Made by a program: the position numbers and the translations under genes | Shown: one piece after another, positions 22,786 through 31,257 of the stretch | Layout: every line of letters begins with the position of its first letter | Numbering within the stretch: position 1 is the first letter of the stretch | Origin: Umezawaea tangerina | GTDB lineage: Bacteria > Actinomycetota > Actinomycetes > Mycobacteriales > Pseudonocardiaceae | Direction: 5' to 3' | DNA length: 64,000 nt | Assembly: GCF_003002815.1 (NCBI RefSeq) | Contig: NZ_PVTF01000009.1 | Coordinates: forward strand, 434,001-498,000 | The notes under the pieces: model-generated | Database searches by the model: none | What the model was told of the DNA's origin: nothing | Seen by the model: only the letters and a program-made list of their open reading frames with translations

Positions 22786-24543
22786 ATGACCACGCTCAGG
22801 CCCACACCGGTGATCCCCCGTCCCGGCGCCGCCCGACCACGGCCCAAGGGCTCGTTGCTGCTCTCGTTGTTCAAGACCACCGACCCCAAGCAGATCGGGA
22901 TCCTCTACCTCGTCACGTCGTTCGCGTTCTTCATGGTCGGCGGTGTGATGGCGCTGCTGATGCGCGGCGAGCTGGCGAGGCCGGGGCTGCAGTTCCTGTC
23001 GAACGAGCAGTACAACCAGCTGTTCACCATGCACGGCACGATCATGCTGCTGCTCTACGCGACCCCGATCCTGTTCGGGTTCGCCAACTACGTCCTGCCG
23101 TTGCAGATCGGCGCGCCCGACGTGGCGTTCCCCAGGCTCAACGCGTTCTCCTACTGGCTGTTCCTGTTCGGCGGCCTGATCGTCATGTCGTCGTTCCTCA
23201 CCCCCGGCGGCGCCCCGGACTTCGGCTGGACCGCCTACACCCCGTTGAGCAGCGCCGTCCACTCCCCCGGCATCGGCGCCGACCTGTGGATCATGGGGTT
23301 GGCGGTCAGCGGTCTCGGCACGATCCTCGGCGGCGTCAACATGACCACGACCGTCGTCTGCCTGCGCGCGCCCGGCATGACGATGTGGCGGATGCCGATC
23401 TTCACCTGGAACATCCTGGTCACCAGCATCCTGATCCTCCTGGCGTTCCCCATCCTCACCGCGGCCCTGCTCGGCCTGGCCGCCGACCGCCACCTCGGCG
23501 CGCACGTGTTCGACCCCGCCAACGGCGGCGTCATCCTGTGGCAGCACCTGTTCTGGTTCTTCGGCCACCCCGAGGTCTACATCGTGGCGCTGCCGTTCTT
23601 CGGCATCATCACCGAGGTCATCCCGGTGTTCAGCCGCAAACCGCTGTTCGGCTACAAGGGGATGGTCTTCGCGACGCTGGCCATCGCCATGCTGTCGGTC
23701 GCCGTGTGGGCGCACCACATGTACGCCACCGGCGCGGTGCTGCTGCCGTTCTTCTCGGTCATGACGTTCCTGATCTCGGTGCCGACGGGCATCAAGTTCT
23801 TCAACTGGATCGGCACCATGTGGCGCGGCCAGGTCACGTTCGAGACCCCCATGCTGTTCAGCGTCGGCTTCCTGGTCACGTTCCTGCTCGGCGGGCTCAC
23901 CGGCATCCTGCTCGCGTCGCCGCCGATCGACTTCCACGTCACCGACACGTACTTCGTCGTCGCGCACTTCCACTACGTGCTGTTCGGCACCATCGTGTTC
24001 GCCACCTACGCCGGGATCTACTTCTGGTTCCCCAAGATGACCGGCCGGATGCTCGACGAGGGCCTGGGCAGGCTGCACTTCTGGACCACGTTCCTCGGCT
24101 TCCACCTGACGTTCCTGATCCAGCACTGGCTGGGCAACGAGGGCATGCCGCGGCGCTACGCCGACTACCTGCCCGGTGACGGCTTCACCTTCCTCAACAC
24201 CCTCTCCACCATCGGCGCCTTCCTCCTCGGCGCCTCCGTCCTCCCGTTCGTGTACAACGTCTTCCGCAGCTACCGCTTCGGCGACGCCGCCACCGCCGAC
24301 GACCCGTGGGGCTTCGGCAACTCCCTCGAATGGGCCACCACCTCGCCCCCGCCGCGGCACAACTTCCTGGAGCTGCCCAGGATCCGGTCCGAACGGCCCG
24401 CGTTCGAGCTGCACTACCCCCACATGGTCGACCGCATGCGCGACGAGTCGCACTTCTCGCTGCTCAAACCCGGCAAGCACCGGGTCCGCCGGGACAAGGC
24501 CACCGACACCGCCCTGGCGGCCGACCGGGAACCAGAACCCTAG
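22786..24543 (+). CDS. ctaD: Cytochrome c oxidase subunit I (aa3 type)
   Basis: The catalytic subunit of the terminal oxidase, which reduces O2 to water at the heme a3-CuB centre in the membrane. The 585-residue protein has twelve TM helices with all key ligands: FTMHGTIML (heme a), WFFGHPEVY (CuB His and cross-linked Tyr), WAHHMY (CuB pair) and [10 protein letters not shown] (heme a3/heme a). GAGGGAGG precedes the ATG. The other subunits are not next to it, which is common in actinobacteria; many carry more than one ctaD, so this may be a secondary copy. Its stop codon shares the tetramer CTAG with the convergent downstream gene. Confidence 0.97.
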   Translation: MTTLRPTPVIPRPGAARPRPKGSLLLSLFKTTDPKQIGILYLVTSFAFFMVGGVMALLMRGELARPGLQFLSNEQYNQLFTMHGTIMLLLYATPILFGFANYVLPLQIGAPDVAFPRLNAFSYWLFLFGGLIVMSSFLTPGGAPDFGWTAYTPLSSAVHSPGIGADLWIMGLAVSGLGTILGGVNMTTTVVCLRAPGMTMWRMPIFTWNILVTSILILLAFPILTAALLGLAADRHLGAHVFDPANGGVILWQHLFWFFGHPEVYIVALPFFGIITEVIPVFSRKPLFGYKGMVFATLAIAMLSVAVWAHHMYATGAVLLPFFSVMTFLISVPTGIKFFNWIGTMWRGQVTFETPMLFSVGFLVTFLLGGLTGILLASPPIDFHVTDTYFVVAHFHYVLFGTIVFATYAGIYFWFPKMTGRMLDEGLGRLHFWTTFLGFHLTFLIQHWLGNEGMPRRYADYLPGDGFTFLNTLSTIGAFLLGASVLPFVYNVFRSYRFGDAATADDPWGFGNSLEWATTSPPPRHNFLELPRIRSERPAFELHYPHMVDRMRDESHFSLLKPGKHRVRRDKATDTALAADREPEP

Positions 24544-25214
24544 AGCGCCTTGATGTCCCCGCGCAGCACGGCCACCCGCTCCTCCGGCAGGTCGAGCGCG
24601 GCCAGCAGGTGCAGCGCCGCCTCCCGGTCGAGGTCGCCGTACACGTCGTGCAGGCTGCCGCGCAGACCGTGGAACAGGGCCTCGTGCAGGACCGGTGTGG
24701 CCGCCGCCCTGCGGTAGAGGTCGTGCTTGAGCCGCCAGGGCACCGGTCCGGACACCACCAGCACCCGCCGGGCCCGCCGCAACGGCCCCTCGGTCAGCTC
24801 CTCCAGCCCCGCGACCACCTCGGCGAACGCGGTCTCCACCGTCGCCGGGTCCTCGAACCAGTCGACCCACAGCGCGTAGGTCACCGACTCGGCCGACGCC
24901 GGGTGCTCCAGCCGGTCCCGGAAGGCCTGCCAGAGCAGGTGCTCGGTGGCGGGGTCGAGCGGCGTGACCTTGAGGTACATCGCGACCGCGTACTGGTCGA
25001 GCAGGTCCAGCAGCCCCAACGCCACCCGCACCCGCCCGGCCCCGTCCAGCGCCGGGTCCTCCAACGCCTTCTCGGTCCACTCGTGGGCGATGTCGTTCGC
25101 GCTGAACGACTCCTCGTCACCGTCGGGCGTCAGGCACACCCACGCGTCCCCCACCGCCGACACACCCCACCCGCCCAACCAGTCCCGCGCCACCCGCGCC
25201 CGCTCGGAGTCCAC
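24540..25214 (-). CDS. Conserved hypothetical protein
   Basis: A soluble acidic protein of about 224 residues that I do not recognise. It has no signal peptide or membrane segment. It contains two Trp-rich patches ([19 protein letters not shown]) and a helical C-terminal half ending in [22 protein letters not shown] at 25256 would extend it by 14 residues but lies inside a terminator stem for the upstream gene, so I prefer GTG 25214. Its TAG stop overlaps the ctaD TAG on the other strand in a shared CTAG. Base composition is like that of its neighbours. Confidence 0.8.
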   Translation of the reverse strand: MDSERARVARDWLGGWGVSAVGDAWVCLTPDGDEESFSANDIAHEWTEKALEDPALDGAGRVRVALGLLDLLDQYAVAMYLKVTPLDPATEHLLWQAFRDRLEHPASAESVTYALWVDWFEDPATVETAFAEVVAGLEELTEGPLRRARRVLVVSGPVPWRLKHDLYRRAAATPVLHEALFHGLRGSLHDVYGDLDREAALHLLAALDLPEERVAVLRGDIKAL

Positions 25215-25245
25215 CGGACCAGTGTGGGCGCTCGGGCCCGGAAAG

Positions 25246-25279
25246 CGCTCAGGCACCCCCGATCGGGAGTGCCTGAGCG
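25246..25279 (-). terminator. Hairpin terminator of the AAA/VWA operon
   Basis: CGCTCAGGCAC pairs with GTGCCTGAGCG (11 bp), and CCC/GGG extends the stem past one mismatch to a GATC loop. It lies 18 bases downstream of the VWA gene stop on the minus strand. Confidence 0.8.
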
Positions 25280-25296
25280 TGTCGTCGCCGAACCGG

Positions 25297-27240
25297 TCAG
25301 CGCCTGCGTTTGCGGGCCCGCAGGTAGTCGCTCACCACGGCCGCCCCGAGCCCGTCCTCGTCCGGTGCCACCACGCGCCCGCCGCTGCGGCGGGCCACGG
25401 TGTCGACGAACGCCGCCAACCGCGGGTCGTCGCCGAGCTTGAACACGGTGATGGACGCGCCGAGCTTGGCGATGTTGTCGACCTCGACCAGGGTCTTGCC
25501 CAGGGTGCGCGGCAGTGGCGGGTAGTTGAACTCCGCCTCGCCAGTGGGCTCCAGGTGCGCGGTGGGCTCGCCGTCGGTGACGACCAGCACGACCGGCTGG
25601 GCGTCGGGGTGGCGGCGGAGGTGCCTGCCCGCCAGCAGCAGGGCGTGGTGCAGGTTGGTGCCCTGCTCCCACACCCCCTCCAACGAGGTGAGCTCGCCGA
25701 TGTCGACGGTCTCGGCGTGGCGGCCGAAGGTGATGAGCTCCAGCGCGTCGGTGCGGAACCTGGTGCGCACCAGGTGGTGCAGCGCCAGCGCGGTGCGCTT
25801 CATCGGCACCCAGCGGCCGTCCTGGACCATCGACCACGACGTGTCGACGCACAGGGCGATGGCCGCGCGGGACCGCTGCTCGGTCTCGGTGATCTCCACG
25901 TCGACGACGTCCAGCGACACCGGGCCGCCGCCGCTGCGGAGCACGGCGTTGGTGACGGTGCGCGGGACGTTCCACGGCTCGGAGTCGCCGAACTGCCACG
26001 GTCTGGTGCTGCCGATCGGCTCACCGGCCGCGCCCGCGCGGTTGTTGTCGCGGTCGCCGCGCGGGGTCCGCACGCTGTCCACGACACCGCGCAGCGCGGT
26101 CTCCCCCAGGCGCCGCAGCGCTTTCGGGGTGAGCCGGAGGTCGCCGTCGGGGCCTCGTTCGAGCAGGTTCTGGTCGCGCAGCTGGCGTTCGAGCTCGGCG
26201 AGCCGCCGCGCGTCCACCCCTGCCTCCGCACCGAGCTGGCGGACCAACGACTCGACGTCGATGTCCTCCAGCCTGGCTCCGGGGTAGGACTGGCCGAGCT
26301 GCTCGGCGAGCGCGTCCAGGTCGGCGAGGTCGGACATGGCCTGCGCGCCCTCGCCCAGCCCCAGCGGGTTGTTGCCGCGGAAGCGGGCGGAGCCGTTCCA
26401 GTCCTCCCCCGGACGCAGCCCCTGCAACAGCGAGTCCAACGTGGACAGCTGCTGGCCGACGCCGGAGTTGCCGAACGCCTGCTGCGACAACGCCGCCAGC
26501 TCGGCGCGCTGCTCGTCGCTCATCGAGTTCATCATCCGCTGCGCCGCGGCGGACCGGGCGGCCAGCGCGTCGATCAGCTCGTCGACGTCGCGCGGGTTCT
26601 CCGGGAAGAACTCGCCGTGCTTGGCCATGAACTCGTCGAAGCGGCGCGGGGTGTCCTCGTCACCGGCGGCGTGCCCGGCGAGCAGCTCGTTGAGGTCGGC
26701 CAGCATCTCCTGGACGCGCTGCACGTCGCCCTGGTCGACGTTCGCCATCGCCTCCTTCATGCCCTGGAAGCGCTGGTCCATCAGCTCGCGGCCGAGCAGG
26801 TTCTGGATCTTCTCGTACGACTCGCGCGCCTCGGAGGAGCGCCAGTCGTAGTCGGCCAGGTCCCGCACGGCCGCCGCGGTGCCCGGTGGCAGCGCGTCCA
26901 GCTGCGCCTCACGGAACCGGGCGTCGTCGGTCGGCTCCGGGAACAACGTCCGCCGCTCGGCGCTCAGCGCCTCCGAGAGCAGCCGCTGGACCTCCTGCAG
27001 CGTGCCGTCCAACCGGTGCCGCCGCTGGATGTCCGACCGCTTCTTCCACAGCCTGCCCATCAGGTCGTCCAGGCCGCGGGTGCCCTCGGTGCCGCGGCGC
27101 AGCAGCTCGCGCAGCGCGGCGGCGGGCGAGCTGCCCTCCATCACCTCGCGGCCGAGCTCGTCCATGGCCGCGCGCAGATCCGTGGGCGGCGCCAACGGGT
27201 CGGGGCCGTCCACATAGCGGCCGTAGCGGTAACCGCTCAT
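25297..27240 (-). CDS. VWA domain-containing protein (Mg-chelatase BchD-like)
   Basis: A 647-residue cytoplasmic protein. The N-terminal 430 residues are helical and charged (LMGRLWKKRSDIQRRH, VQRVQEMLADLNELLAG). The C-terminal 200 residues form a von Willebrand A domain with the MIDAS metal site DTSWSM, a downstream Thr in GTNLHHAL and VTDGEP. It ends in the basic run ARKRRR. It overlaps the upstream AAA ATPase by ATGA. Such MoxR/chelatase-like AAA plus VWA pairs act as ATP-driven remodelling or metal-insertion chaperones; the client is unknown here. Confidence 0.9.
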   Translation of the reverse strand: MSGYRYGRYVDGPDPLAPPTDLRAAMDELGREVMEGSSPAAALRELLRRGTEGTRGLDDLMGRLWKKRSDIQRRHRLDGTLQEVQRLLSEALSAERRTLFPEPTDDARFREAQLDALPPGTAAAVRDLADYDWRSSEARESYEKIQNLLGRELMDQRFQGMKEAMANVDQGDVQRVQEMLADLNELLAGHAAGDEDTPRRFDEFMAKHGEFFPENPRDVDELIDALAARSAAAQRMMNSMSDEQRAELAALSQQAFGNSGVGQQLSTLDSLLQGLRPGEDWNGSARFRGNNPLGLGEGAQAMSDLADLDALAEQLGQSYPGARLEDIDVESLVRQLGAEAGVDARRLAELERQLRDQNLLERGPDGDLRLTPKALRRLGETALRGVVDSVRTPRGDRDNNRAGAAGEPIGSTRPWQFGDSEPWNVPRTVTNAVLRSGGGPVSLDVVDVEITETEQRSRAAIALCVDTSWSMVQDGRWVPMKRTALALHHLVRTRFRTDALELITFGRHAETVDIGELTSLEGVWEQGTNLHHALLLAGRHLRRHPDAQPVVLVVTDGEPTAHLEPTGEAEFNYPPLPRTLGKTLVEVDNIAKLGASITVFKLGDDPRLAAFVDTVARRSGGRVVAPDEDGLGAAVVSDYLRARKRRR

Positions 27241-28667
27241 CCGTACACCGATCGATCGTCGTCGCTGTCCTTGCCGATGTGCCTGGTCAGGTAGAGCGAC
27301 TCCAGCGCCAGCTCGACGGCGGAGGCGATCCGGCCCACCGGGTCCTTGGGGCCGACGCCGACGCGGGCCGCGACCTCGTGCAGCACCGGCAGCTCCGGCA
27401 GCGCGGCGAGCATGTCGCCCGCGTGCACCCGCTCACCGGTGGCGACGGGGTGCCCGTCGGTGACGGCGTCGGCCAGCGACTTGAGGTTGAGGCCGGCGAA
27501 CGTGGAGCGCGCGGTGTCCGCGATCGAGCGGCGCAGCAGGTGCGTGAGGATCTCGATCTCACGGCCCTCCTCGCCCGCCTCGAACTCGAGCTTGCCGCGC
27601 AGCACCTCGGGCACCGACTCCAGGTCGACCGGCCGGGCCACCGCGGGGGACTCGCCGATCAGCGCCGAGCGCCGCAGCGCGGACGCGGCGACGGTCTCGG
27701 CGGCCGCGACGGCGAACCGGGCGGACACGCCGGAGCGCTGGTCGACCGACGACGACTCGCGCAGGTGCCGCACGAACCGGGCGACGACCTCGACCAGGTG
27801 GTCACCGACCTCGGCGACCAGCTCGGCCTCCTGGCGGACCAGGTCGACCTCGGCGGCGATCTCCAACGGGTAGTGCGTGCGGATCTCGGCGCCGAACCGG
27901 TCCTTGAGCGGCGTGATGATCCGGCCGCGGTTGGTGTAGTCCTCGGGGTTCGCGGTCGCGACGAGCAGCACGTCCAGCGGCAGCCGCAGCGTGTAGCCGC
28001 GGACCTGGATGTCGCGCTCCTCCATCACGTTGAGCAGCGACACCTGGATGCGCTCGGCCAGGTCGGGCAGCTCGTTGATGGCGATGATGCCGCGGTGCGA
28101 GCGCGGCAGGAGTCCGTAGTGGATGGTCTCGGGGTCGCCGAGGCTGCGGCCCTGGGCGACCTTGACCGGGTCGACGTCGCCGACGAGGTCGCCGACGGAG
28201 GTGTCCGGTGTGGCGAGCTTCTCGGCGTAGCGCTCGTCGCGGTGACGCCAGACGACGGGGAGGTCGTCGCCGAGCTCGGCGGCGCGGCGCTTGGACTCGG
28301 GGGAGATGGGCTCCAGCGGGTGCTCACCCAGCTCGGAGCCCTCGATGACGGGGGTCCACTCGTCGAGCAGGCCGATCAGGGTGCGCAGCAGCCGGGTCTT
28401 GCCCTGGCCCCGCTCGCCGAGCAGCACGAAGTCGTGCCCGGCCAGCAGTGCGCGTTCGAGCTGCGGGATCACGGTGCGGTCGAAACCGACGATGCCCGGC
28501 CACGGGTTGCTCCCGGTGCGCAGGGCGGTCAGCAGGTTCTCCCGGATCTCGATCTTCACGCTGCGGGGCAGGTGGCCCGCGGCGCGGAGCTCGCCCGCGG
28601 TACGGGGAAGTGCGGAGGAGACGGTCACCCGTTCGACGCTACGCACGTTTGCCGGACTGGTCGACAT
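27237..28667 (-). CDS. AAA ATPase, magnesium-chelatase/MoxR-like
   Basis: A 476-residue ATPase. Walker A is GERGQGKTRLL near residue 87, the Walker B/sensor region is IIAINELPDLAERIQ, and ATANPEDYTNRGRI carries sensor 1. The arrangement matches the chelatase BchI/MoxR clade. It is coupled by ATGA overlap to the VWA gene downstream, so the two very likely form a complex. The ATG (MSTSPANVRSV) is 189 bases from the divergent YcxB-like gene. The intervening stretch carries a polysaccharide-deacetylase remnant. Confidence 0.92.
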   Translation of the reverse strand: MSTSPANVRSVERVTVSSALPRTAGELRAAGHLPRSVKIEIRENLLTALRTGSNPWPGIVGFDRTVIPQLERALLAGHDFVLLGERGQGKTRLLRTLIGLLDEWTPVIEGSELGEHPLEPISPESKRRAAELGDDLPVVWRHRDERYAEKLATPDTSVGDLVGDVDPVKVAQGRSLGDPETIHYGLLPRSHRGIIAINELPDLAERIQVSLLNVMEERDIQVRGYTLRLPLDVLLVATANPEDYTNRGRIITPLKDRFGAEIRTHYPLEIAAEVDLVRQEAELVAEVGDHLVEVVARFVRHLRESSSVDQRSGVSARFAVAAAETVAASALRRSALIGESPAVARPVDLESVPEVLRGKLEFEAGEEGREIEILTHLLRRSIADTARSTFAGLNLKSLADAVTDGHPVATGERVHAGDMLAALPELPVLHEVAARVGVGPKDPVGRIASAVELALESLYLTRHIGKDSDDDRSVYG

Positions 28668-28708
28668 GGAGCAGCTCCAGCGCCGCCGGGCCGTCGTCGT
28701 CGCGGTAG

Positions 28709-28795
28709 TCCTCCTGGGACGCCGTGCCCAGGGTGGTGCGCTCGCTGCGGGACCGCGGCTACACCTTCGTCACGGTCTCGCGGTTGCCCGCCTGA
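28709..28795 (+). pseudogene. Remnant of a polysaccharide deacetylase C-terminus
   Basis: The plus-strand frame ending at TGA 28793 reads DAVPRVVRSLRDRGYTFVTV and then SRLPA. This is the characteristic last helix and strand of NodB-type polysaccharide deacetylases. The frame is stopped by TAG at 28706 only a few codons upstream, and the sequence before that is antisense to the start of the AAA ATPase gene. I read it as the relic of a gene mostly lost by deletion. The identification rests on motif memory only. Confidence 0.45.
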
Positions 28796-28855
28796 GCCGT
28801 GGCCGCCGAGGAGCAGAATGCCCCCGACACGGACACCCACGACATCGGAGCGGTA

Positions 28856-29344
28856 GTGAGCGGCAGCGTCGACTTCAGGTGGTCACCCGAACCGGCGGAC
28901 TGGGGTGACGCGCTCCGATCCGCCGTGCCGATGTTCCGCTGGGCCACCTGGTTCGCGGTGGTCGTGGCGGCGGGATCGGTCGTGCTGCTGCTCACCGGGC
29001 AGACCGCCGCGGGCCTGTTCGGGCTGGGCGCGGCCGTGGTCGTGGCGGTGCTGGTGCCCGTGCAGGTGCGGATCGACTTCAGCGGCCACCCGCTGGCGGC
29101 GGGCACGGTCACCGCGACCGCCGACGACCACTCGCTGCGGATGACGGTGGGCGAGGCGGCGCGCAGCGAGCTGCCGTGGGCGCACCTGCCCGCGTGGACG
29201 GAGACCCGCCGCGGGTTCGTCCTGCGCACCGAGGCGGGCGCGCGCGGTCCGATGTACGCGGTGCCCTTCCGCGCGTTCGAGGACAACGTCGCCCGAAACC
29301 GTTTTCGCGACCTGCTCGTCCGCCACGTGGGACCGGCCGCCTGA
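28856..29344 (+). CDS. YcxB-like family membrane protein
   Basis: A small membrane protein of about 162 residues. Two adjacent hydrophobic helices (FAVVVAAGSVVLLLTG and AGLFGLGAAVVVAVLVPV) are followed by a cytosolic beta-rich domain (LRMTVGEAARSELPWAHL, YAVPFRAFED) typical of YcxB-like proteins. The function is not known. I use GTG 28856 because GGAG lies five bases upstream. A GTG at 28799 would add 19 residues of Asp/Glu-rich sequence without a visible ribosome-binding site. Confidence 0.75.
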   Translation: MSGSVDFRWSPEPADWGDALRSAVPMFRWATWFAVVVAAGSVVLLLTGQTAAGLFGLGAAVVVAVLVPVQVRIDFSGHPLAAGTVTATADDHSLRMTVGEAARSELPWAHLPAWTETRRGFVLRTEAGARGPMYAVPFRAFEDNVARNRFRDLLVRHVGPAA

Positions 29345-29374
29345 GCGCGGAGCACGGCACCGGAGGCAGTAACC

Positions 29375-30181
29375 TTGGTCAGCGTGTCTTGTGCGAGTGC
29401 GACGCTGGTCGTGTGGACCTCCGCGTGGCTGCATGGTGCAGCCGCGGCCGACGACGTCCTGGACGCCCTTCAGGCGTGGGCGGACCTGCACGAGGTGGTG
29501 GCCGACGACGACGGCACCGCCACCGCGCTCGACCTCCCCGGCCCGGACGAGGCCCCGGTCGGCCCCGCCCTGCTGCTGGCCGCGCTGCGGCGGGCCGGCA
29601 CCACGACCGGCAGGCTGGCGCTGCCCGTGCCCGGTGACGTGCGCGGACTGGGCGGCAAGGGCCCGCTGAGCACCTGCGCCCTGCGCGCGGGCGAGGCCGT
29701 CGTGCTGCCGGACACCGGCGTCGGGCTGGTCCCGAAGATCGTCGCCGACGGCGTGATGCGCTGGACCGTGTTCGACCTGCCGTCCGCGTCGGGCGCCGAG
29801 CACGTGCCGATCGGCGAGGCCGAGCACGGCCTGGCCAGCGCGATGCGGCAGGCGGCGACGGCGCTGGTCACGCTGGACGTGGCCAGGCACCGCCCGAACG
29901 TGCGCGAGGAGATCGCCGCGCTGTCCACGAAGCACTCGAAGCTGGAGTGGCCCGCGGGCATGCCGCCGCGGGCCGTGCGCGTGCTGCAACGCGCCGCCGA
30001 GGTCACCGCGATCCTGGAGGTCGCCGCGGGCGACTCACCCGGCAACGCCAAGTCGGCCTCCGCCATGCAGGCCCGCGACGACGCCCTGCGCCCGCTGTCC
30101 GAGGCCGTCCGGCGGGCCCGCTGCGCCGCCGTGGAGGAGGCCGTGCGGGTGCTGTCCGACCAGGCCGCGGGCCTGCACTAG
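29375..30181 (+). CDS. Conserved actinobacterial hypothetical protein
   Basis: A 268-residue protein with no domain I can name. The N-terminus (SATLVVWTSAWLHGAAAADD) is mildly hydrophobic and not a clear signal peptide. The central part has LPVPGDVRGLGGKGPLS and VVLPDTGVGLVPK. The C-terminus is helical and Arg/Ala-rich. TTG 29375 is used because GGAGG lies eight bases upstream; GTG 29384 is the alternative. Its stop codon TAG coincides with the left boundary of a MITE-like element (TA target plus first G). Removing the element would still leave TAG, so the protein end is unaffected. Confidence 0.8.
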   Translation: MVSVSCASATLVVWTSAWLHGAAAADDVLDALQAWADLHEVVADDDGTATALDLPGPDEAPVGPALLLAALRRAGTTTGRLALPVPGDVRGLGGKGPLSTCALRAGEAVVLPDTGVGLVPKIVADGVMRWTVFDLPSASGAEHVPIGEAEHGLASAMRQAATALVTLDVARHRPNVREEIAALSTKHSKLEWPAGMPPRAVRVLQRAAEVTAILEVAAGDSPGNAKSASAMQARDDALRPLSEAVRRARCAAVEEAVRVLSDQAAGLH

Positions 30182-30343
30182 GGCGTGTGTCGAAGTCTCG
30201 TTCGATGGGAGTCGCGCCTGAGGTGGTTCCTGGCGGTGCGGCCTGGTGGTCCGCATACCGCTGTTGTATGCGGGCCACCAGGCCGTGCCCCCAGGGGCCG
30301 CCTCAGGCCCGGCTACCGCGAACACGGACTTCGACACACGCCC
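30181..30343. mobile_element. MITE-like palindromic element flanked by TA
   Basis: A 163-bp element with terminal inverted repeats GGGCGTGTGTCGAAGTC / GACTTCGACACACGCCC (17 bp, perfect). The interior also folds: GCCTGAGG, CCTGG, GCGGCCTGGTGG and CCGCATAC on the left pair with GTATGCGG, CCACCAGGCCG, CCAGG and CCTCAGGC on the right around a short loop. Both sides are flanked by TA (30179-30180 and 30344-30345) within a CTAG context, consistent with a 2-bp target duplication. No transposase is encoded, so a full-length element elsewhere would have to mobilise it. Confidence 0.75.
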
Positions 30344-30445
30344 TAGGACCGGGCCGCCGGTCCCCCGTCCAGCGGAAACCCGCACGCCGGGAGCACCCGC
30401 GCAGTAGCCTGGGGACGAAGATCGTCGAACCTGGGGAGGGTGTGG

Positions 30446-31105
30446 GTGCAGGCACCTTCGACGGTCGTGCAGCTCGTCCTGCTGGTGCTGCTCGTGCTGC
30501 CCGGCGTCTCCTACCAGTTCGTGCGCGAACGCCTGCGCGGCCCGGTGCCGTGGGAGCGAGATCTCGGCGAGCGGGTGCTCCGCGCGATCGTCGCGTCGAT
30601 CGCGCTGGACGCCGGGTACCTGGCGGTCGCCGGTCCCGCGCTGGTCCGGATGGTGCGGGGCACCCCGCCCGGTGAGCTCGCCGGGTTCGTCCAGCAGCCG
30701 CGCGCGGTCGGGCTGGTCGCGGTGCTGCTGTTCCTGGTCGTGCCCGGCGCGGCCGCCTTCGCCGTGTCGCTGGTGGAGCGCAGGCGGCGCCGGTCGACCT
30801 ACCAGCGCACGCCGACCGCGTGGGACCACGCCTTCCGCGACCGCGAGCCGTGCTTCGTGCGGGTCCGGCTCAAGGACGGCAACTGGGCGGGCGGCTGGTA
30901 CGGGCACCGGTCGTACGCGTCGTCCTATCCGCACCCGGCCGAGCTGTACCTGGAGTCGGCGCGGGTGATGGCGCCCGACGGCCGGTTCGGACCGAAGGTG
31001 GAGGGGACGGCGGGCCTGCGGCTGCGCGCGGAGGACTTCGACGTGCTGGAGTTCGTCGACGCGAACCGACCCGCCGACCACGACGTGAAGGCGGTGGACG
31101 CGTGA
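30446..31105 (+). CDS. DUF6338 family membrane protein
   Basis: A 219-residue protein with an N-terminal membrane helix (VVQLVLLVLLVLPGVSYQF), a second near residue 50 and a third near VGLVAVLLFLVVPGAAAF, then a cytosolic domain of about 100 residues. The cytosolic part has the family pattern TAWDHAFRDREPCFVRVRLK, GGWYGHRSYASSYPHP and AELYLESARVM. The function of DUF6338 is unknown. GTG 30446 is used because GGGGAGG lies six bases upstream; the GTG at 30440 is too close. The stop overlaps the next gene by GTGA. Three tightly spaced genes lead to a TPR-CHAT protease. Confidence 0.85.
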   Translation: MQAPSTVVQLVLLVLLVLPGVSYQFVRERLRGPVPWERDLGERVLRAIVASIALDAGYLAVAGPALVRMVRGTPPGELAGFVQQPRAVGLVAVLLFLVVPGAAAFAVSLVERRRRRSTYQRTPTAWDHAFRDREPCFVRVRLKDGNWAGGWYGHRSYASSYPHPAELYLESARVMAPDGRFGPKVEGTAGLRLRAEDFDVLEFVDANRPADHDVKAVDA

Positions 31106-31254
31106 CGACAGGTGACCCGGTTCCCCTGCCCGACGAGGACGACCTGCTCCTGGACCACGGCCGGGGCTTCACGCCCAAGCGGGACGTCGAGGAGCCCGAC
31201 GAGGCTCCGGGAGGCCCGGCGGGCACCTCGCACGTGCCGCCCACCGCGGAGTAG
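31102..31254 (+). CDS. Small acidic protein of unknown function
   Basis: A 50-residue protein starting GTG inside the stop of the DUF6338 gene (GTGA overlap) and ending three bases before the CHAT gene start. The sequence is Asp/Glu/Pro-rich (LPDEDDLLLDHGRGFTPKRD in the first half) with no cysteine and no membrane segment. The coupling on both sides argues that it is real and works with its neighbours. It could be a regulator or substrate of the protease; that is speculation. Confidence 0.65.
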   Translation: MTTGDPVPLPDEDDLLLDHGRGFTPKRDVEEPDEAPGGPAGTSHVPPTAE

Positions 31255-31257
31255 GCG

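Noticed and set aside
30035-31081. Minus-strand protein across the MITE-like element
   Set aside because: It is antisense to the DUF6338 gene and the palindrome; the open frame is a by-product of GC-rich sequence.
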